Assembly (NCBI GenBank): GCA_019914995.1
Contig: CM034134.1
Location: forward strand, 7,076,463-7,140,462
Reading direction: 5' to 3'
DNA length: 64,000 nt
DNA from: Acanthochlamys bracteata
Lineage: Eukaryota > Streptophyta > Magnoliopsida > Pandanales > Velloziaceae
Shown: positions 23,891 to 36,959 of the stretch, piece by piece
Layout: each line of letters starts with the position of its first letter
Position numbering within the stretch: the first letter of the stretch is position 1
Program-made: the position numbers and the translations under genes
The notes under the pieces: generated by a model
Told to the model about the DNA's origin: nothing
What the model saw: only the letters and a program-made list of their open reading frames with translations
Database searches by the model: none

Positions 23891-24672
23891 TTAGAAAAAT
23901 AAACGATATGCAAAATGAAGAATGGGTAATTGCTAAGTACCTAACATCAGTTAACTATGTAAACAAGTACTACCAATATCATTACATAAGCAGCTAAAAT
24001 ACTAGAATGCAAAGTGATTTCTTATCCTAATTGCAGAAGTCCCATGGTAAGTTTCTTATCCTACTAATGACATCTAATAACACATCCATGCTCTCAGTTA
24101 TATCTCTGGCTTCCCGTGAGCTAATAGCAATGTAAATGACAAGTATTGATTGACCAAGTGAAATTTGTCCAATACTTGTAACAGGAGATAGATCACTATG
24201 CACTAGAGCTGGCCACGTGAGATGAGTAAATGCTTCCACAAAACCAGGACTACCTTCTTGGCAGACAGGGATGTTCTACACAGCAGAGAAGTCTACATAA
24301 TACTGTATTTTTGTTACCTGTGTAACATATTAGAAGCTTGCTCTAGGTTATGTATATGCATTTCATCAATTCTTATATGTCGTAGTCTATACCTTCCTTT
24401 GCTGGAAAGGGAAAACGATTGTACTTCATATATAAATCATTACCAGGAGCAACAATTTTATGAGTAATTAATATTTATATTTCTTAGTCATAATGCTTAA
24501 AGAAAGGGTTGATTAGTTCATGTGAAAATCTCGAATGTAGTATGACTCTTTTGATCAGTACATTGTGAGACAGTCCAGTAAGAATGTTTACGGCAAGGTT
24601 GTACTAATAATTACACGAGCTAACTACTTGTTCAATGTATTAAGCGGCATTAAATGATGTACCTTGTCGTGT

Positions 24673-25656
24673 TCAGGCGTCCTCACGGACATTGCGAAGC
24701 ATGTGGAACTGGGCATTCTACAGGAGAGCTCGGGTAGATTCATTTGCGGCGTCGACCTAACGGATTTCCTTGATTTCATCCTGCCATTTCTCCATATGCT
24801 CTCTGTGGATCCTGTGAAACCACAGCAATTATAAGAACAATTCCATCATCCATCCAGCATAAAGTTCAGAAAACACCACTGCCGAAAATAGTATTTTAAA
24901 AAATATATCATGTTGAATAACTTGCGCTATCACGCGATCCTCAAACTCATTGCTTAGGTCCTTGAACAATGCCTTCCCTGACTCCAGAAGTTCCGGGACC
25001 TGAAGCCAATTAAATCGAAACCCAAATGAACAAAGCATTACTAAGAAAAATTCTGAAACGAGTCGAAACTTAACAACAAGAAATATTGCATAAATTCTGA
25101 GACCAAACGCCAATCAAACGAGACTGAAATGTGTAAAACATATTCAAATCAAAGCCCAAACAAGCTTATCAAGAACTGCAGCAAACTCAATCCATGGCAG
25201 TCTCTCTGCAATCCTCTCTCCAATAGAGGTTTCGGAGTTAAAGACAAAACAAGCTTGAAAGGTATTGTTCCCGATGAATTCCTTTCTTCTTGGTACACAA
25301 CAGACCAGTGTCGAACGCTGGACCCTGCAGCTGCCACGGCATTCTACATTCCGTTTTACTCGGGCCTTGCCGTAGTAAAATATCTTTGGTCGTTAACTAG
25401 TTCGTCTGAGGACCGCGATCGTGACTGTACAGACATGCTGAGCTGGCTAAAGCAGCAAGAGCCATGGAAGATGACAGATAATGGCCGCGGGCATTTTATA
25501 ACACTTGGTCGGATTACTTGGGACTTCCGGCGACCGTCTGCTGAAGGTTGGGGCTCTAGTTCTCAAACCATGAAAGCAAAAGAGAAAGTTCACCTGCTGC
25601 GTGAACCGCTCAATTGCGCGGGGAGAAAAAAATTGCAGCGAGATGAAGGAGAGCAT
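24673..25656 (-). pseudogene. Decayed small plant gene of unknown function
   Basis: Three exons can be traced on minus. Exon 1, 25594-25656, is MLSFISLQFFSPRAIERFTQ plus Q, followed by donor GTGAAC. Exon 2, 24926-24999, begins VPELLESGKALFKDLSNEFE. Exon 3, 24673-24811, reads IHREHMEKWQDEIKEIR, then TAG at 24757-24759, then DAANESTRALL, a second stop, and NAQFHMLRNVREDA with TGA. Joining exons 2 and 3 in the homologous frame needs a donor beginning GC (AGC|GCAAGT). The helical, charged sequence looks like a conserved small protein, but I cannot name it. The two internal stops suggest a pseudogene, unless the 63-residue truncated product is used. Intron 1 contains a GT47 fragment on the other strand. 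Confidence 0.5.
25149..25578 (+). pseudogene. GT47 xyloglucan galactosyltransferase (XLT2/MUR3-like) fragment
   Basis: The plus strand is open and reads KLIKNCSKLNPWQSLCNPLS, then SWYTTDQ, then DPAAATAFYIPFYSGLAVVK followed by YLW, and RGHFITLGRITWDFRRPSAE then GWG. These match, in order, the LIKNC...LCxxLSNxGxG, GWYxTDQ, AxAFYVPFYAGLDxxRYLW and GRDHFxVxGRITWDFRR blocks of Golgi exostosin-like xyloglucan galactosyltransferases. About 15 residues normally found between TDQ and the next block are missing. The N-terminal anchor and the catalytic C-terminal half are absent. The reading frame has no stops, so the copy is either young or chance has kept it open. It sits inside intron 1 of the minus-strand relic. 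Confidence 0.75.
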
Positions 25657-25680
25657 AGCAGAATCGCGGCGGAAGGATGA

Positions 25681-26282
25681 GAGCAGAGCGGAGAGCGAGA
25701 GAGGGATGCGGGAGCGAATGGCGCAACATAGAGAAATGAGTGAGGTAGGAGAAATGTATTGAAATGTAACTTTGTGAACTTACTAGGGAGCGAATTGTCT
25801 TTTCATGTTTCTAAGAAAAGAAGCTCCGTGCTGCTTTTCGAAGATGCTTTTTTTTAAAAACAAATAAGCTGCTTATTTTGACAAAAAGCAGCACTTGCCA
25901 AACAAACATTCTACTGTTTTGGCTGAAAAAAAGGACATCCAAACATGCACTTTATATCCCTAACGAGACATTTATTACAACAGATACAATAACAAAATAA
26001 AGGCATGTTAAGAAACTTAAGCCCTCAAAAATGAAAAGAATATTTTTAACTTATGAAACAGGATGAAATAGAAGCTTGCTTACTTGTCAGAAAGTAATCC
26101 AAAACAAGTTTCTAAAAATAAATTTTCAGGAAATATAATTGGAAAAATAAATACAGCTAAACTCATTTTTCTGCAAAAAATGAGTTAAGGGTAAAATAAA
26201 ACAAGCCCTAAATTGTCGGTCCAATTCTTCCTGTGTTGATATACAAATGATAGATCCATGGAAGAATCTGTGTAGTGGTGCA
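25681..26282. other. Intergenic stretch
   Basis: About 25681-25800 would be the promoter side of the small minus-strand relic. 25810-25940 has AT-rich repeat-like text with AAAAGCAG. The part near 25975-26282 is likely 3' untranslated sequence of the folate carrier gene. No coding sequence seen. Confidence 0.5.
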
Positions 26283-29200
26283 TCATGAAAATGAAGGGTC
26301 AGTTCTTGTAAGCTTTGACAGCAAGCTCAGAACATTTTCATAGACAACAAATGTTATGGAAGCTGATGGAACATTTTTCAGTAGGTTGGGTGTGATTCCT
26401 CTGTAAAATCCACGAATACCCTCAAATCTGCAATAGTTATCACCCGTTAGGAAGGCAAGCAACACAAATTTCATAGATACAAATCAGTAATATTATGCTC
26501 CTTCTCCATGTCCCACAAAATCGATTAAAGTAGTATATATTTCAATATAAAGTGGATCACAAAATAACAGATAACACTACAAGTGGGATTCAAGAGACAT
26601 CCACACTGGATGGCATGGAAAGAGTTATTGAAAAGAAAAGTTGGCAACAAAGACTTGCGCCAACTCATATTCAACAAGATCATAATAAACTGAAAGACCG
26701 CTATCCGTTTTCCATTGTCTGCAGAGGGGAAAAATCAATTGGCAGGGTTGGATTTGAGGGAGTAAGGACTGAAGAGCTAAAAACAAACCCCTTTCCCAAA
26801 GAGAAATACCTGTCCGTACTGATATGCAACTAAAAGCAGAGAACCTATATAACATTAGGAAGGAAGGATGATGTAGGACAGGTGAAAGTGCCAACTAAGC
26901 TAAGGTTGTCCTAATGCAAAAGCCAAAAGCATAACGATGTGCCAGCAGTGAACATTACTCCGGAAAGTTTGGAGATTAAATCAATATTGCTGATTAAAAC
27001 CATATCAATTGCCAAAATGTCCAACTTCACCGACAGCCAATTCTACAAGGTTATCTCACTCTCAAAGTGTTCTTCATGGAAAGCCATGGAACATTTCAAA
27101 GCAGATTCTTACTGCCTTTTTGAGATATAGAGAATCTCGATTGGCAACCTACTAAAGGTGTGGTTCCAATGGAGAAAAATAGAATAAGTTGTTATCATCA
27201 TCTTCGGATTCAACTTTCAAGATAATCCTTTATTGGAACACCAGTACCAAGTTCAGTTTCTTACATAATTATGATGAATTTGATTTTGCATCCAATCTCT
27301 CCTTCTTGGTGTCGAAACAGAAATGCTGCTGCCTTATGGACCTATCGTTTAGCATCAGATGCCTGGCAAGAACTCTTGATATTATTTGTGCCTCTTTTTG
27401 TTCATCCTTTTACTGAAATTCTGCCTCTTTTGATACTTCTCCTCCAACATACACTCTTAAACCCTTATAATTCCTAATCAATCATGTGTCTGGTGAATCA
27501 TGACAAGGATCATGCGCCTAATAGATAAAGTTCAGTTTAAGGGATCATGAGCCTATAGAAAAAGTTCTGTTTCAGGATCGTGAACCTACAGAAAAAGTTC
27601 TGTTGTACGAAACCTTAGAATGTCTCTAGCAATTCTTATCCAAAGACGCAGCGGATAAGTTTCATCATATCAGTGGAATTTGTTCATATCTACGGATATC
27701 ATATCTTAAAATAAACTAGATATTTAACTAGAATTGCTGAGGAAGAGGCTCACTCATCCAACATAAGTTTGTCTTTGTAAGTGATATTAATCTCTTATGT
27801 TTTAAGTGACCAAATCACAGGAATGTAGGCAATAAGAATTTTCACATTGCAAAACCACCGGTCATTCTAAGCATAAAAATTACACGGAAGCTTAGCTCCA
27901 GAACTAGTACAAGGTAATTTGAACCAAATCCCAAATTTTTTAACTATGTGCAAAACTTAGTTTATCTAAGCATTTAATAACCTAGTCTGTTATTAAATGA
28001 AATATCTATTTGACAATGTCGTCCTCAAATAATAGATTGGAATAAGAAACACTGACCTGAAAGTCTCCTTCACGACATGCCAACCATCCAGATATTTGGG
28101 AACACCGTTACTGCTTGGTCTTTGCTGCAGCAAAATAGAAATGTCTAAGCTCATGAATATCAGATTATGATATCCTACGTGACGTCAAACATGATCCATT
28201 GATAGCGAGAAATCTTTGTTCTTGTGTTGGCATTAGAGGTGTAAAAATACGCAGGCCGGGCCGACCCGGCCCGCCCAGGCCAAAGAGAACAACCGGGTCA
28301 GACTGGCCAGGCCTGGGTGCAAATTTTGATGCCCGGCCCGGCCTATGTAGCCTGTTATATTTATTTATTTTTTAAAATAAAAAATTAAAAATGATAAAAA
28401 ATAATTTTAAAATTTATTATTAAATATAAAAAATATTATAATTATTATTAAAAATTATTTATTTTCTTGACCTGATCAACTGTCAATGTTGACCAGGTCA
28501 AGTCACGTTGACCGGTCAACAGAACAGTACCAGGCGGACTGGCCGCCCGGCAGACCGGCAAATTCGGCCCATCCTGTTACTGTTCACCGGGCTGGGTGGG
28601 CTGACCCATTTGGCCCGGCCTATTTGTGCATTTCTAGTTGGCATGGACTATCTATTCTTATTCACGGCTTTATATTAGTCATCTCATCAGACACAAATAA
28701 GAGAACAGTTACCTGTAATCGTGCTCGAATGACCTGAAATGGTATTAGAAACTGTATCAGAAAGCCGCTATAATGTCCTAAATTCCTAATCAAAGAAACA
28801 CCGACTTTAAAATAATTTTCTGCTTCATGAGTCTAAGCAGAAAACTTAGATATAGCTTGGACAGCACATTACCTGGTACGGGTATGTAAGCATTATGGCT
28901 GAAAATTTAGAAGAAGCACCAATGGCAGCATAATCAAAGGAATTCTGCAAGTTATTGAAAAGAAAAGTGGTGAATTACAGCCACTTGCAAAGAATGCAAA
29001 ACCTATTCTCTAACCAGCCAATACAAAAATGTCCAGATTGAATTTATAAAATGTAAAATGAACAAAATGCTTTATGCCATAGAGAACCTCCCACAAACTC
29101 ATGAATTAGTTAAGGATACTTCCAATCTCAGAAAATATATAATAAATAAATAAATAAAAATAAAAACTAGCTTAATACTTCATTAACTACCATACAGTTC

Positions 29201-32200
29201 TTTTTTGATGATAGCTCCTTATCAACAGGCTTTATTCTATCGAAGTCCCTTTAGAATCAGTTGCATACTTGTTTTGATTTAAGTATCAGAAGTGATGATG
29301 AAGTTGATAAGAAGATAAAAGGCTTCACCAAAATGCTAAACTATGCCACAGAAACACAAGCCATTCAATTGGACAGACCAAATGAACTTGATTATGGCTT
29401 AAAAACTCTCGTTTTATGCTAGACTTAAGAAAAAATGGTTCTCAACCATGCCAAAGATAGGAGCAATCATCCCTAAAAGATGAATGCAGAATCTACATGA
29501 GTTTCAGCTTAAAAGAAATAACACAAATCCCTCTGATCAAGTATAGGGCATTCTAGATTAAAAAGTGAACCCTACCCATGCTATTATTAGAATGTGCTGT
29601 AAAGTAGTTGTCAGGATGATAAGGTCAAGTATTGGTTTCTTTGCAGCATGAGCAAACGATTAAACTAATTTTAAAAGAAGTACCAATAATTTATTTTCCT
29701 CTGTAAGGCTACTCTGTCCTCTTCCCCTGACATGAATGAAAATTTTTCGGAGCTCTTCATAAACTGTAAACTGAATTGCACCATGAGAAACCTGAAAAAT
29801 ATAACAGCTAAAAGTCAGAAATACTGTAAGATTCAATAAACTTCGTTAAAAAATACAATAAAATGACAAATTTTAAAACTAAACAAAATTGAATCCTCCA
29901 AGTGACCACAATTCACAAAAGATTAGATTAAAAACTCTTTATCCATGGAATGGAATTCTGGAGATAATTCTTGTCTTGGAATTGTTCCTTGACAACAAGA
30001 TGGATTGTAACCTACAACAACTTTCACACTTTCCAGTTTACTAAAAAAGCAGATTCCTAACCATAGCTTGTCAAGTTAAATATTACTCTGCATTTTCCTG
30101 TTCACTAAAATTAATATCATATCTGCAACCTTCAATACTTTAGAAGACAAGATAGTGCCTGATTGATGCGAACAACACTCTGGCAATGCTCACTATGTCC
30201 AATGACAGCTACACGAGCCACATCCCTGGAACACCCTACAACTCCATGGTTCATCTCCCTACTGCCTCATACTAACACATACTATTGCAAACCAGCGCCA
30301 ACTATGACAAAATCTCCTACATTTAGCACAAGTGTTGTATAACTAGATGTAACAAACATGTTTAAAACTTTAACTGTGATGTGTGCTTATGCACCCATTA
30401 TGGCAGTAGAATGATATCCAGAGAAGGGGTTGTGTAACAAACAATCAAGTTAGACCAAGTTCAATTTTAACCTATTTTGCACAAAGTGCCAACGTCTTAT
30501 TTGCTATCAAAAGTACAAATCAATGAATTGTACCTGCATTCACCCATCCAAATATCCATTCAGTCAGTTAAAAATAATGCTGATAGGTTCACACATGTTC
30601 AGGAACTACATTTCCAACTATTTAGGTTTCCGGTCAATTTAATTGAGAATATCACCCCTAGCATAGTAGTTAGGCTTGGAACTAACAGATGGAGCTTGTG
30701 CATTTGAGTCAGGGAAGAACTTCCCCAGAACGATGAACGTGCAAGAGTCTTGCAGCACCAAGAAACTTACAATACTTATTTAGCACGTTGCGTTAAAGAA
30801 AAAGTGAAAGGTCTTATAAACACATGAAATGGGAATATGCTTTTCAAATAGACAATGAACGTACTTACAAGCATAAGTCCTGGTCCAAGACCTTTGTAGA
30901 GTGCACGCCACCCCTCCTCTTTGAGAATAGTTCTCATAGCATCTGACTTTAGATAATATAAGGAAGATAGTAAATGGCATATTAAAGAAAGTATAAAGCA
31001 AAAACCTGCGGAACAGTATCCTAAGAAAAGGATACAAGGGAACTAAGTATATGACATTTTGTTTTTAAGTAACAAAGAACTTACAACGCAATAAATCAGA
31101 GACTGGACAATCTTTCTAAAAAGGGAACCCATTAGGACACATAGCAAAGTTGGTAATAAAAGTTGTTGAACATTGGAAAACAAGTATATGCTGTTCTCCT
31201 AGAGATGTATTGACTATCTCATTAGGTCCAACCAAAACAATTGTCAAGCATTTTGGTAGACTTCAAATAACTTTCCATGAGACAAACTAGACAAAAGATT
31301 TATAGCTACAAACTAAAAGGAAAAAAATGAAAGAGTGACTTCCAGGTCCGAGAATCAAATTTCAAAGGGAGAATAGCTAAAAGGATCTAAGAATTAGTAA
31401 TTGGCTTTGTGAGTAGGAAATATCATATAAATAAAATGTTGAACCATAACCACACACTGCAACAACCAACTAACGGCGAAACACCACGGAAAGCACTGGC
31501 TGAAAACATAACGCAGAAGGATAATAGGTCATACTTTAAGAAACAGATTCCATATAAAATCACTTTCCAGGTTCTAATCTTCCACCATGAGCCAAGTGAA
31601 ATTGTTCAAAAAACCATGAGAAAGATTTACCAAACAAATGTAGCTTTCAGCAAGAATTGTGCATCTGTAATTACTTGTTCTAATGCAAGTAACCAACAAT
31701 TAGTAAAATAGAAGCAATAAAATAAAGCATACCAGAGAATCCTCGATACGGTTGATGTTGGAGATAGGGTGTTTGAAGCTGCAATCTCGTTTTCACAAGC
31801 CATATGGGATTTGTGAACAAGCATACCTGAAAACAAAAAGAAACAAGGACATACTAAGCTACAAGCTTTTATTAAGCTGCCTACATAAAGAAATAACAAG
31901 CAGCATGGTCCACAAAAGGAAAAGAAGTGGGGATATGATGCATGAACTATAGGGAAAGAACAAATACTTAAAGGCTGATTATGAACTTGATTATTGTGAT
32001 ATTGGCCATCGGATGAAGAGTGTAGCAGAAAATAGTAATCCTCAGCAACACCATTACATGAAAAAAGGAAATACAAACGGTAACCTAATTTAATTAAAAA
32101 TTAAACACCTACAAAACAAGGTTCCTCACCATCAAGTCTCTAATGACTCTGAGAACTCAGTTCCAATAATTCCCCAATTTCCCAAAAATAAATTTTGTAT

Positions 32201-35200
32201 CATGCAAAAGCATAAAGGACATATGAATCATAAAATCACAATGAAGCCTATATCCAATTACAAATGTCCAAATTGTTCATTCTTTTCCAGCCATATTTCT
32301 AAAGGAAAACATTAACACAAGTCATTAAATCCAGGTCAACAATTCGATTGAAGTTAATTCTTAAAATATTTGACATATACATTAATAAATCACGCAAGGT
32401 TGGTACAACAGTAACAACTTCAAGGACTTGTTGCCAAGTAACAGAGCGTTGCAATGATGATAACACACAGTTAATGTTTGCCTTCTAGGATATGCTGCAA
32501 CTAGACAAAATAATCACTGGAACTAACTTGCCAAAGAATGACTTATGTAGCTTCGGTCCTCATTTACATTACAGCATATCTCATTTACAACATACCTTAT
32601 TACTTCCGTCCTAAATATTTGGAGTGATTTACAGTCTTAAAGGTAAAGTTCGGCTTGGGGCGTGTTTACTTTGGGGTGGAAGTGGAGTTTTTGGGTGAAA
32701 TGGAATTTTTAGGAAATAAATTTTAAAAATAAAATTAAAAATTAAAAATATTTAATAAAAAATAATATTTTATATTAATTATATATTTATAGTAAGTTTT
32801 AAATTTAAATTTTTAAAAAATTTTTATTGATAAAAAAATTATTTTAATTATTGTATGTATTTTATGTTGAAAATGAGTTTAAGAAAAGTGGAGTTTTAGG
32901 GTGTTGGTAAACACGCCCTTGGTATAGCTAATGATATAAATGGATGTGAAGTTGAAAGTTGGTTGATGATAGCATAAGTATGAACAAGAAATAAGAACAG
33001 CAAAAGAAATTAGATACAAGCATGATAATCAGTACATCTGTATCTTATGATTAAGTTCATCTCGAATCATGATTTTTGAATAAAAAGCATCAACAAATTC
33101 CATAACAGAACCACTAGACAGGATAGACTCAAGAAAACATTTCAAACTGACCAAAGCACCAGCTTCTGCCGCTGAAAGAAGATGATACTGGGGACTGAGC
33201 TCCTCAACACCTTTTGAATATCTTTGTTTAGCTTTACTATAGCTACAATAGAAAGAAAATGAAACGAGAACTTTATATATCAAATGCTGCATATAGGTCA
33301 AAAATTACTCTGGAATCACTTTCAAGAAATTGTTTTTTTATGCTAGAACTTCTAATATACATAAAAATGTCAAACCAAGTGTTTGGTGCTCATCCGATGA
33401 AATCTTTTGACAACTTCAACTCAACATAAAATAGAGTAAGAGGTATGAACTTAACCAACTTCAGAGAAAATAAAAATGAAACATCAAACCCCTGATTTCT
33501 CTCACATCATACCAATTTCCAAGAAAATATAGATCATCTAAACCTACAAAATTGAGTAAGAGGATTAGCATGAATAGCCTGACAAACAAGATGGATATAT
33601 CTTTTGAAGCAGGACTGCATTTCTTATTCCTTCACAGGGTAGATAAATCCGAAAGGAGATAACTTACAAGAAGAAATACAAACCCCAAGATGCAGTTGAC
33701 CCAAGAACAGCCGGATAAAATCCTGCATAAAGCCCTCTAAAACCCTGCAAAAATACAGAAATAAGTAACTTGCACCATAAAGAATAACAGAAAAGCGCAA
33801 TTGAGAAGTCAATAGGTTAGCTAAATAAACCAAGAGTATAGTCGTCCCCTATACAGATCATTACGCCTCTGAACTAGCTCAATCTAAACCTTGTAGTCCA
33901 TTAAACCCGTTAAGAGGCACTTTCTGACACCAAGGACCAATTGACAAATTGGTTTTCCTGTTTGATCGAGCCATCCCACAAAAATTACACTTAAAGAAAT
34001 AAGCATGATATGTACCAGAGAAATCTGCTAAATTCAGCAACAAGTTCGTTTGAACTGTCTGAAGCGAGGAGCCTAACATGATAACATCAGAATTAGGTTT
34101 AGCTGTTACATCATGTCTAGCCAAAGAGCATGCTGGGTGAATATCAAAGTATAACTTCATAGCTTGCAAAGTAGTCGTCTTACAGATGATATATCAATTA
34201 AAGCTATGAAAGGGCAGTTCTTTTCAACCTCTTCCTATCAGTGAAAGTGTCATAACCCTTGCTACTGAGTTTAAACTAAAAAAAAAAAAAAATTATAAAA
34301 AACTACAAATACAGTGCACAAATAAGCAATAGGATAAACTAGTAGTTCTAGTGCACATACACAAAAGTATTTCTATGGTTTCCTATCATGAGATGGGTTC
34401 CAAATCAATTTTGAAGAAACAGGAAAAGTCAAGCAAGCAAGCTGACCTCAGCACGTGCTATGTTATGTATCGCATGGAAAGTATTCCTGTAAGCTGGGAA
34501 AGTTGCACCCCTTCCATCACTTACTGGATAAAAAAGTATAAACAAAAGTCAGAATAACCATGTGTTAATATTATAGTAGGTGGACTAAATTTTGGAAAAT
34601 TTGCAACACCCTACAACAACTACAACAATATCCCCATTCAAAATGCATTGATTAACAACTGCATTCAAAAATAAAAAAGAATGCAGTAGTCAGTGTCTCG
34701 GTGGATTATCTCACACGATACATACCACTAAAAGTACGATAGAATATCATGTCTTTATACATCTTTCTTAATACAATAACTAAGCCTCATATCATTAGGT
34801 AAGATCAGCTATATGAATCTAATACAGCCATTATACTCTATTTAAAACAACATTCTCTATTACACCACAAATATAAATCATTTTGCACAGAAACCAATCG
34901 AGTCATCTTAGATTTTCCCCTACTCCTTTTAACAAGAGGCATGGCTAAGTTCACATTTGAAAATGGGCGCATCCAGATGTCTTCGCTTTAAATTATCAAA
35001 CTCTAGTTGGTGGATTAAGATCTAAATTCGAAACATGCTCCAACAACTACAGAAATCAAAACGCCATTTTGCAGATAACTGCATGCAGTTGATGGCGAAC
35101 GATGTTGTTATCACACTAATCATTTCTAAAATAAAATGCTCCTGAACAACAACATCAATCTCTTGATTCAATTTCAATTCATCATAACAGAAACGAGAAT

Positions 35201-35450
35201 AGTGCAATTCCTAACTAATCAAATGGAAACAACTGATTAAAAAAATCTTGAATCCAAAACAACTACATTCGATCACCTAATTCAAACTGAAATTTCACGA
35301 TAAACAGAAATTGAAATTTCAATAGCAACCTTGGAATCGAGTTCGTACAACATCGAGAGGATGGAGAGCCGCGACAGCAGTGAACCCTGCTGCGGCTCCG
35401 GCCGTGGCGTGCTCCCATTTCCTCCCACTATCGGCGTTGGTCTCCGGCAT
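26283..35450 (-). CDS. FOLT1: Folate transporter 1, chloroplast mitochondrial-carrier-family protein
   Basis: Eleven exons on minus: 35330-35450, 34447-34523, 33668-33744, 33152-33242, 31733-31826, 30869-30942, 29684-29791, 28873-28944, 28713-28733, 28057-28124, 26283-26427. They sum to 948 bases, 315 residues, with every phase consistent. The protein starts [20 protein letters not shown] and has the three carrier repeats with signatures [10 protein letters not shown] (31-40), [10 protein letters not shown] and [10 protein letters not shown]. The PIW form of the second repeat is typical of folate/FAD carriers (AtFOLT1, SLC25A32). [16 protein letters not shown] and the C-terminal [20 protein letters not shown] also match AtFOLT1, which has 308 residues. 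It moves folate across the chloroplast envelope through six membrane helices. Two MITEs sit in introns (28234-28636 and 32658-32918). Confidence 0.95.
28234..28636. mobile_element. hAT-type MITE in a FOLT1 intron, perfect 8-base target duplication
   Basis: The ends are TAGAGGTGTAAAAATA and (reverse complement of the right end) TAGAAATGCACAAATAG, so short imperfect TIRs beginning TAGA. GTTGGCAT flanks both sides exactly (28226-28233 and 28637-28644), the 8-base duplication expected for hAT elements. The interior is GC-rich at both ends (GGCCGGGCC, GGCCCGGCC) and AT-rich in the middle, with GTCAATGTTGACC palindromes. It has no transposase. It lies in the intron between 28125 and 28712. Confidence 0.9.
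32658..32918. mobile_element. Tourist-like MITE (family B) in a FOLT1 intron
   Basis: TIRs are perfect over 12 bases: GGGCGTGTTTAC at the left and GTAAACACGCCC at the right. Flanking TTG on both sides (32655-32657 and 32919-32921) is a 3-base target duplication, as for PIF/Harbinger MITEs. The AT-rich interior matches the element at 61924-62165 in reverse orientation along its whole length. No coding sequence. Located in the intron 31827-33151. Confidence 0.85.
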
Positions 35451-36510
35451 CCTAGGTTAGTTCGGTTCGGTTCACGAAATTCTTATTCTCGAATTGCTAA
35501 TCAACCAGAAGCTTCACCGCTTCTGTTTGTAGAATTGGAGAAATTGCTTCTAGAGTTCGATAAGAACTATTTCAAATAAGACACTTTTTTATGTTATACA
35601 ACGCATCTATATTTTTAAAAAAATAAAAATTTATTTTTTAAAAATTTATTTTTTAAATTTATTATTGGCAGTAGGCTTTAGAAATCACGGCATATTTGAT
35701 ATTTGGCTATGTTTTTAGTTACTTGTTTCATCTTTATTTTAATATTTTGTTGTTTTAAACTTTTTTATATTATTTTAGGTATTTTCTTAAAATTTAATAA
35801 TAATAATTATTATTATTATTATTATTATTATTTTAAAAAAAAAAATAAAATTGAATTTAAATTGTCTGAATATTTATTTAAATAATTTTAAATGACCGCT
35901 CAAACTCTATTTTTTGGGAGAGTATTTTTCAAAATTACTTATCAATTTTTTATTTCACATATTTAATAAATGTTACAGAATTTTTTTAAAAATTTTAAAA
36001 AATATATAAAAAATTTATATTATAAAATCTTATTATTAATTTTTTTAAATAAAACAAATATTTATTATAATACTTTCGAATATTCGTAACATACTCTTTA
36101 CAAGTTTCCGTTTTGAGTACATTTTTTCGTTGCGCGATCGAAATGGAATGAAATACACCTCTTCATTATTTTTTAGAAGATAGATGGTGATTTTAAAGAG
36201 TGGTACTTTAAAAAAGGGTATCGAAAAGCGCACATATAATTTGTTCTGAGGAAGCCTTTTGGGAAACTGTTTCTCAAAAATTTTATTTTATTTTTATTTT
36301 ATATTTTTAATATATTTTTTATAAGTTTTTATAAAATTTATTTAAAATTTTAAAATATAAAAAATTCTACATAATAAAAATTTTTATTATTTACTTTTTT
36401 AGATCAAATAAATAAAACTTATTTTTATAAAAAAATAATTTTTATTTTAAAAATACTTTCAAACGCTCCTCAAATGGTCCGGAGGCAACAAAATTTACAA
36501 ATAATCTTGA

Positions 36511-36775
36511 AAGGCGTGTTTAATTAGTGTTAAATTTACTTTTTAAAAATGAATTTATAAAAAATAAAATTTGGTGTTTAAAAGATATGTTTGATTAAAA
36601 TTATATATTATATTTACTTCGAAGTGAGTTTAGAAGTAAAATTTTAATTTTAAAATTTAAATTTGAAAGTTAAATTTTAAGGAAAGACTAAGTTTAATTT
36701 TTTGTATTTATTTTGTTCTCAAAATATCGTTACAAGTAGATAGTTTTTTGAAAAAAGTGAAATTACATGCCCTTA
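36511..36775. repeat. Family B-like MITE
   Basis: The left end is AAGGCGTGTTTAATTAG and the right end, reversed, AAGGGCATGTAATTTC. The AT-rich interior includes AAAGTGAG/GAGTTTAGAAG motifs. The ends and size match the Tourist-like family at 32658 and 61924, but divergence is high and the duplication is unclear. Confidence 0.45.
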
Positions 36776-36959
36776 AAAGTCTCACCACATCTTAAGAAAG
36801 TTTTTTTTTCACACACAGAAAAGGAAAAAAACATTAAGAACTTGTTTACTTTCAAAAAAATTTTTGAACATTCTAACAATCGATAAAAATATTAAAAAAT
36901 GTACATTTTGATGGACATTAACCGTATCTCTTCATCAAAAATACCGTACAATATTCATT

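Noticed and set aside
24027-24239. 70-codon open frame on minus near the decayed small gene
   Set aside because: It has no recognisable domain and cannot be joined in phase to the neighbouring exon-like pieces.
35703-35885. 60-codon open frame on plus upstream of FOLT1
   Set aside because: Made of an ATT/TAT microsatellite and AT-rich DNA.
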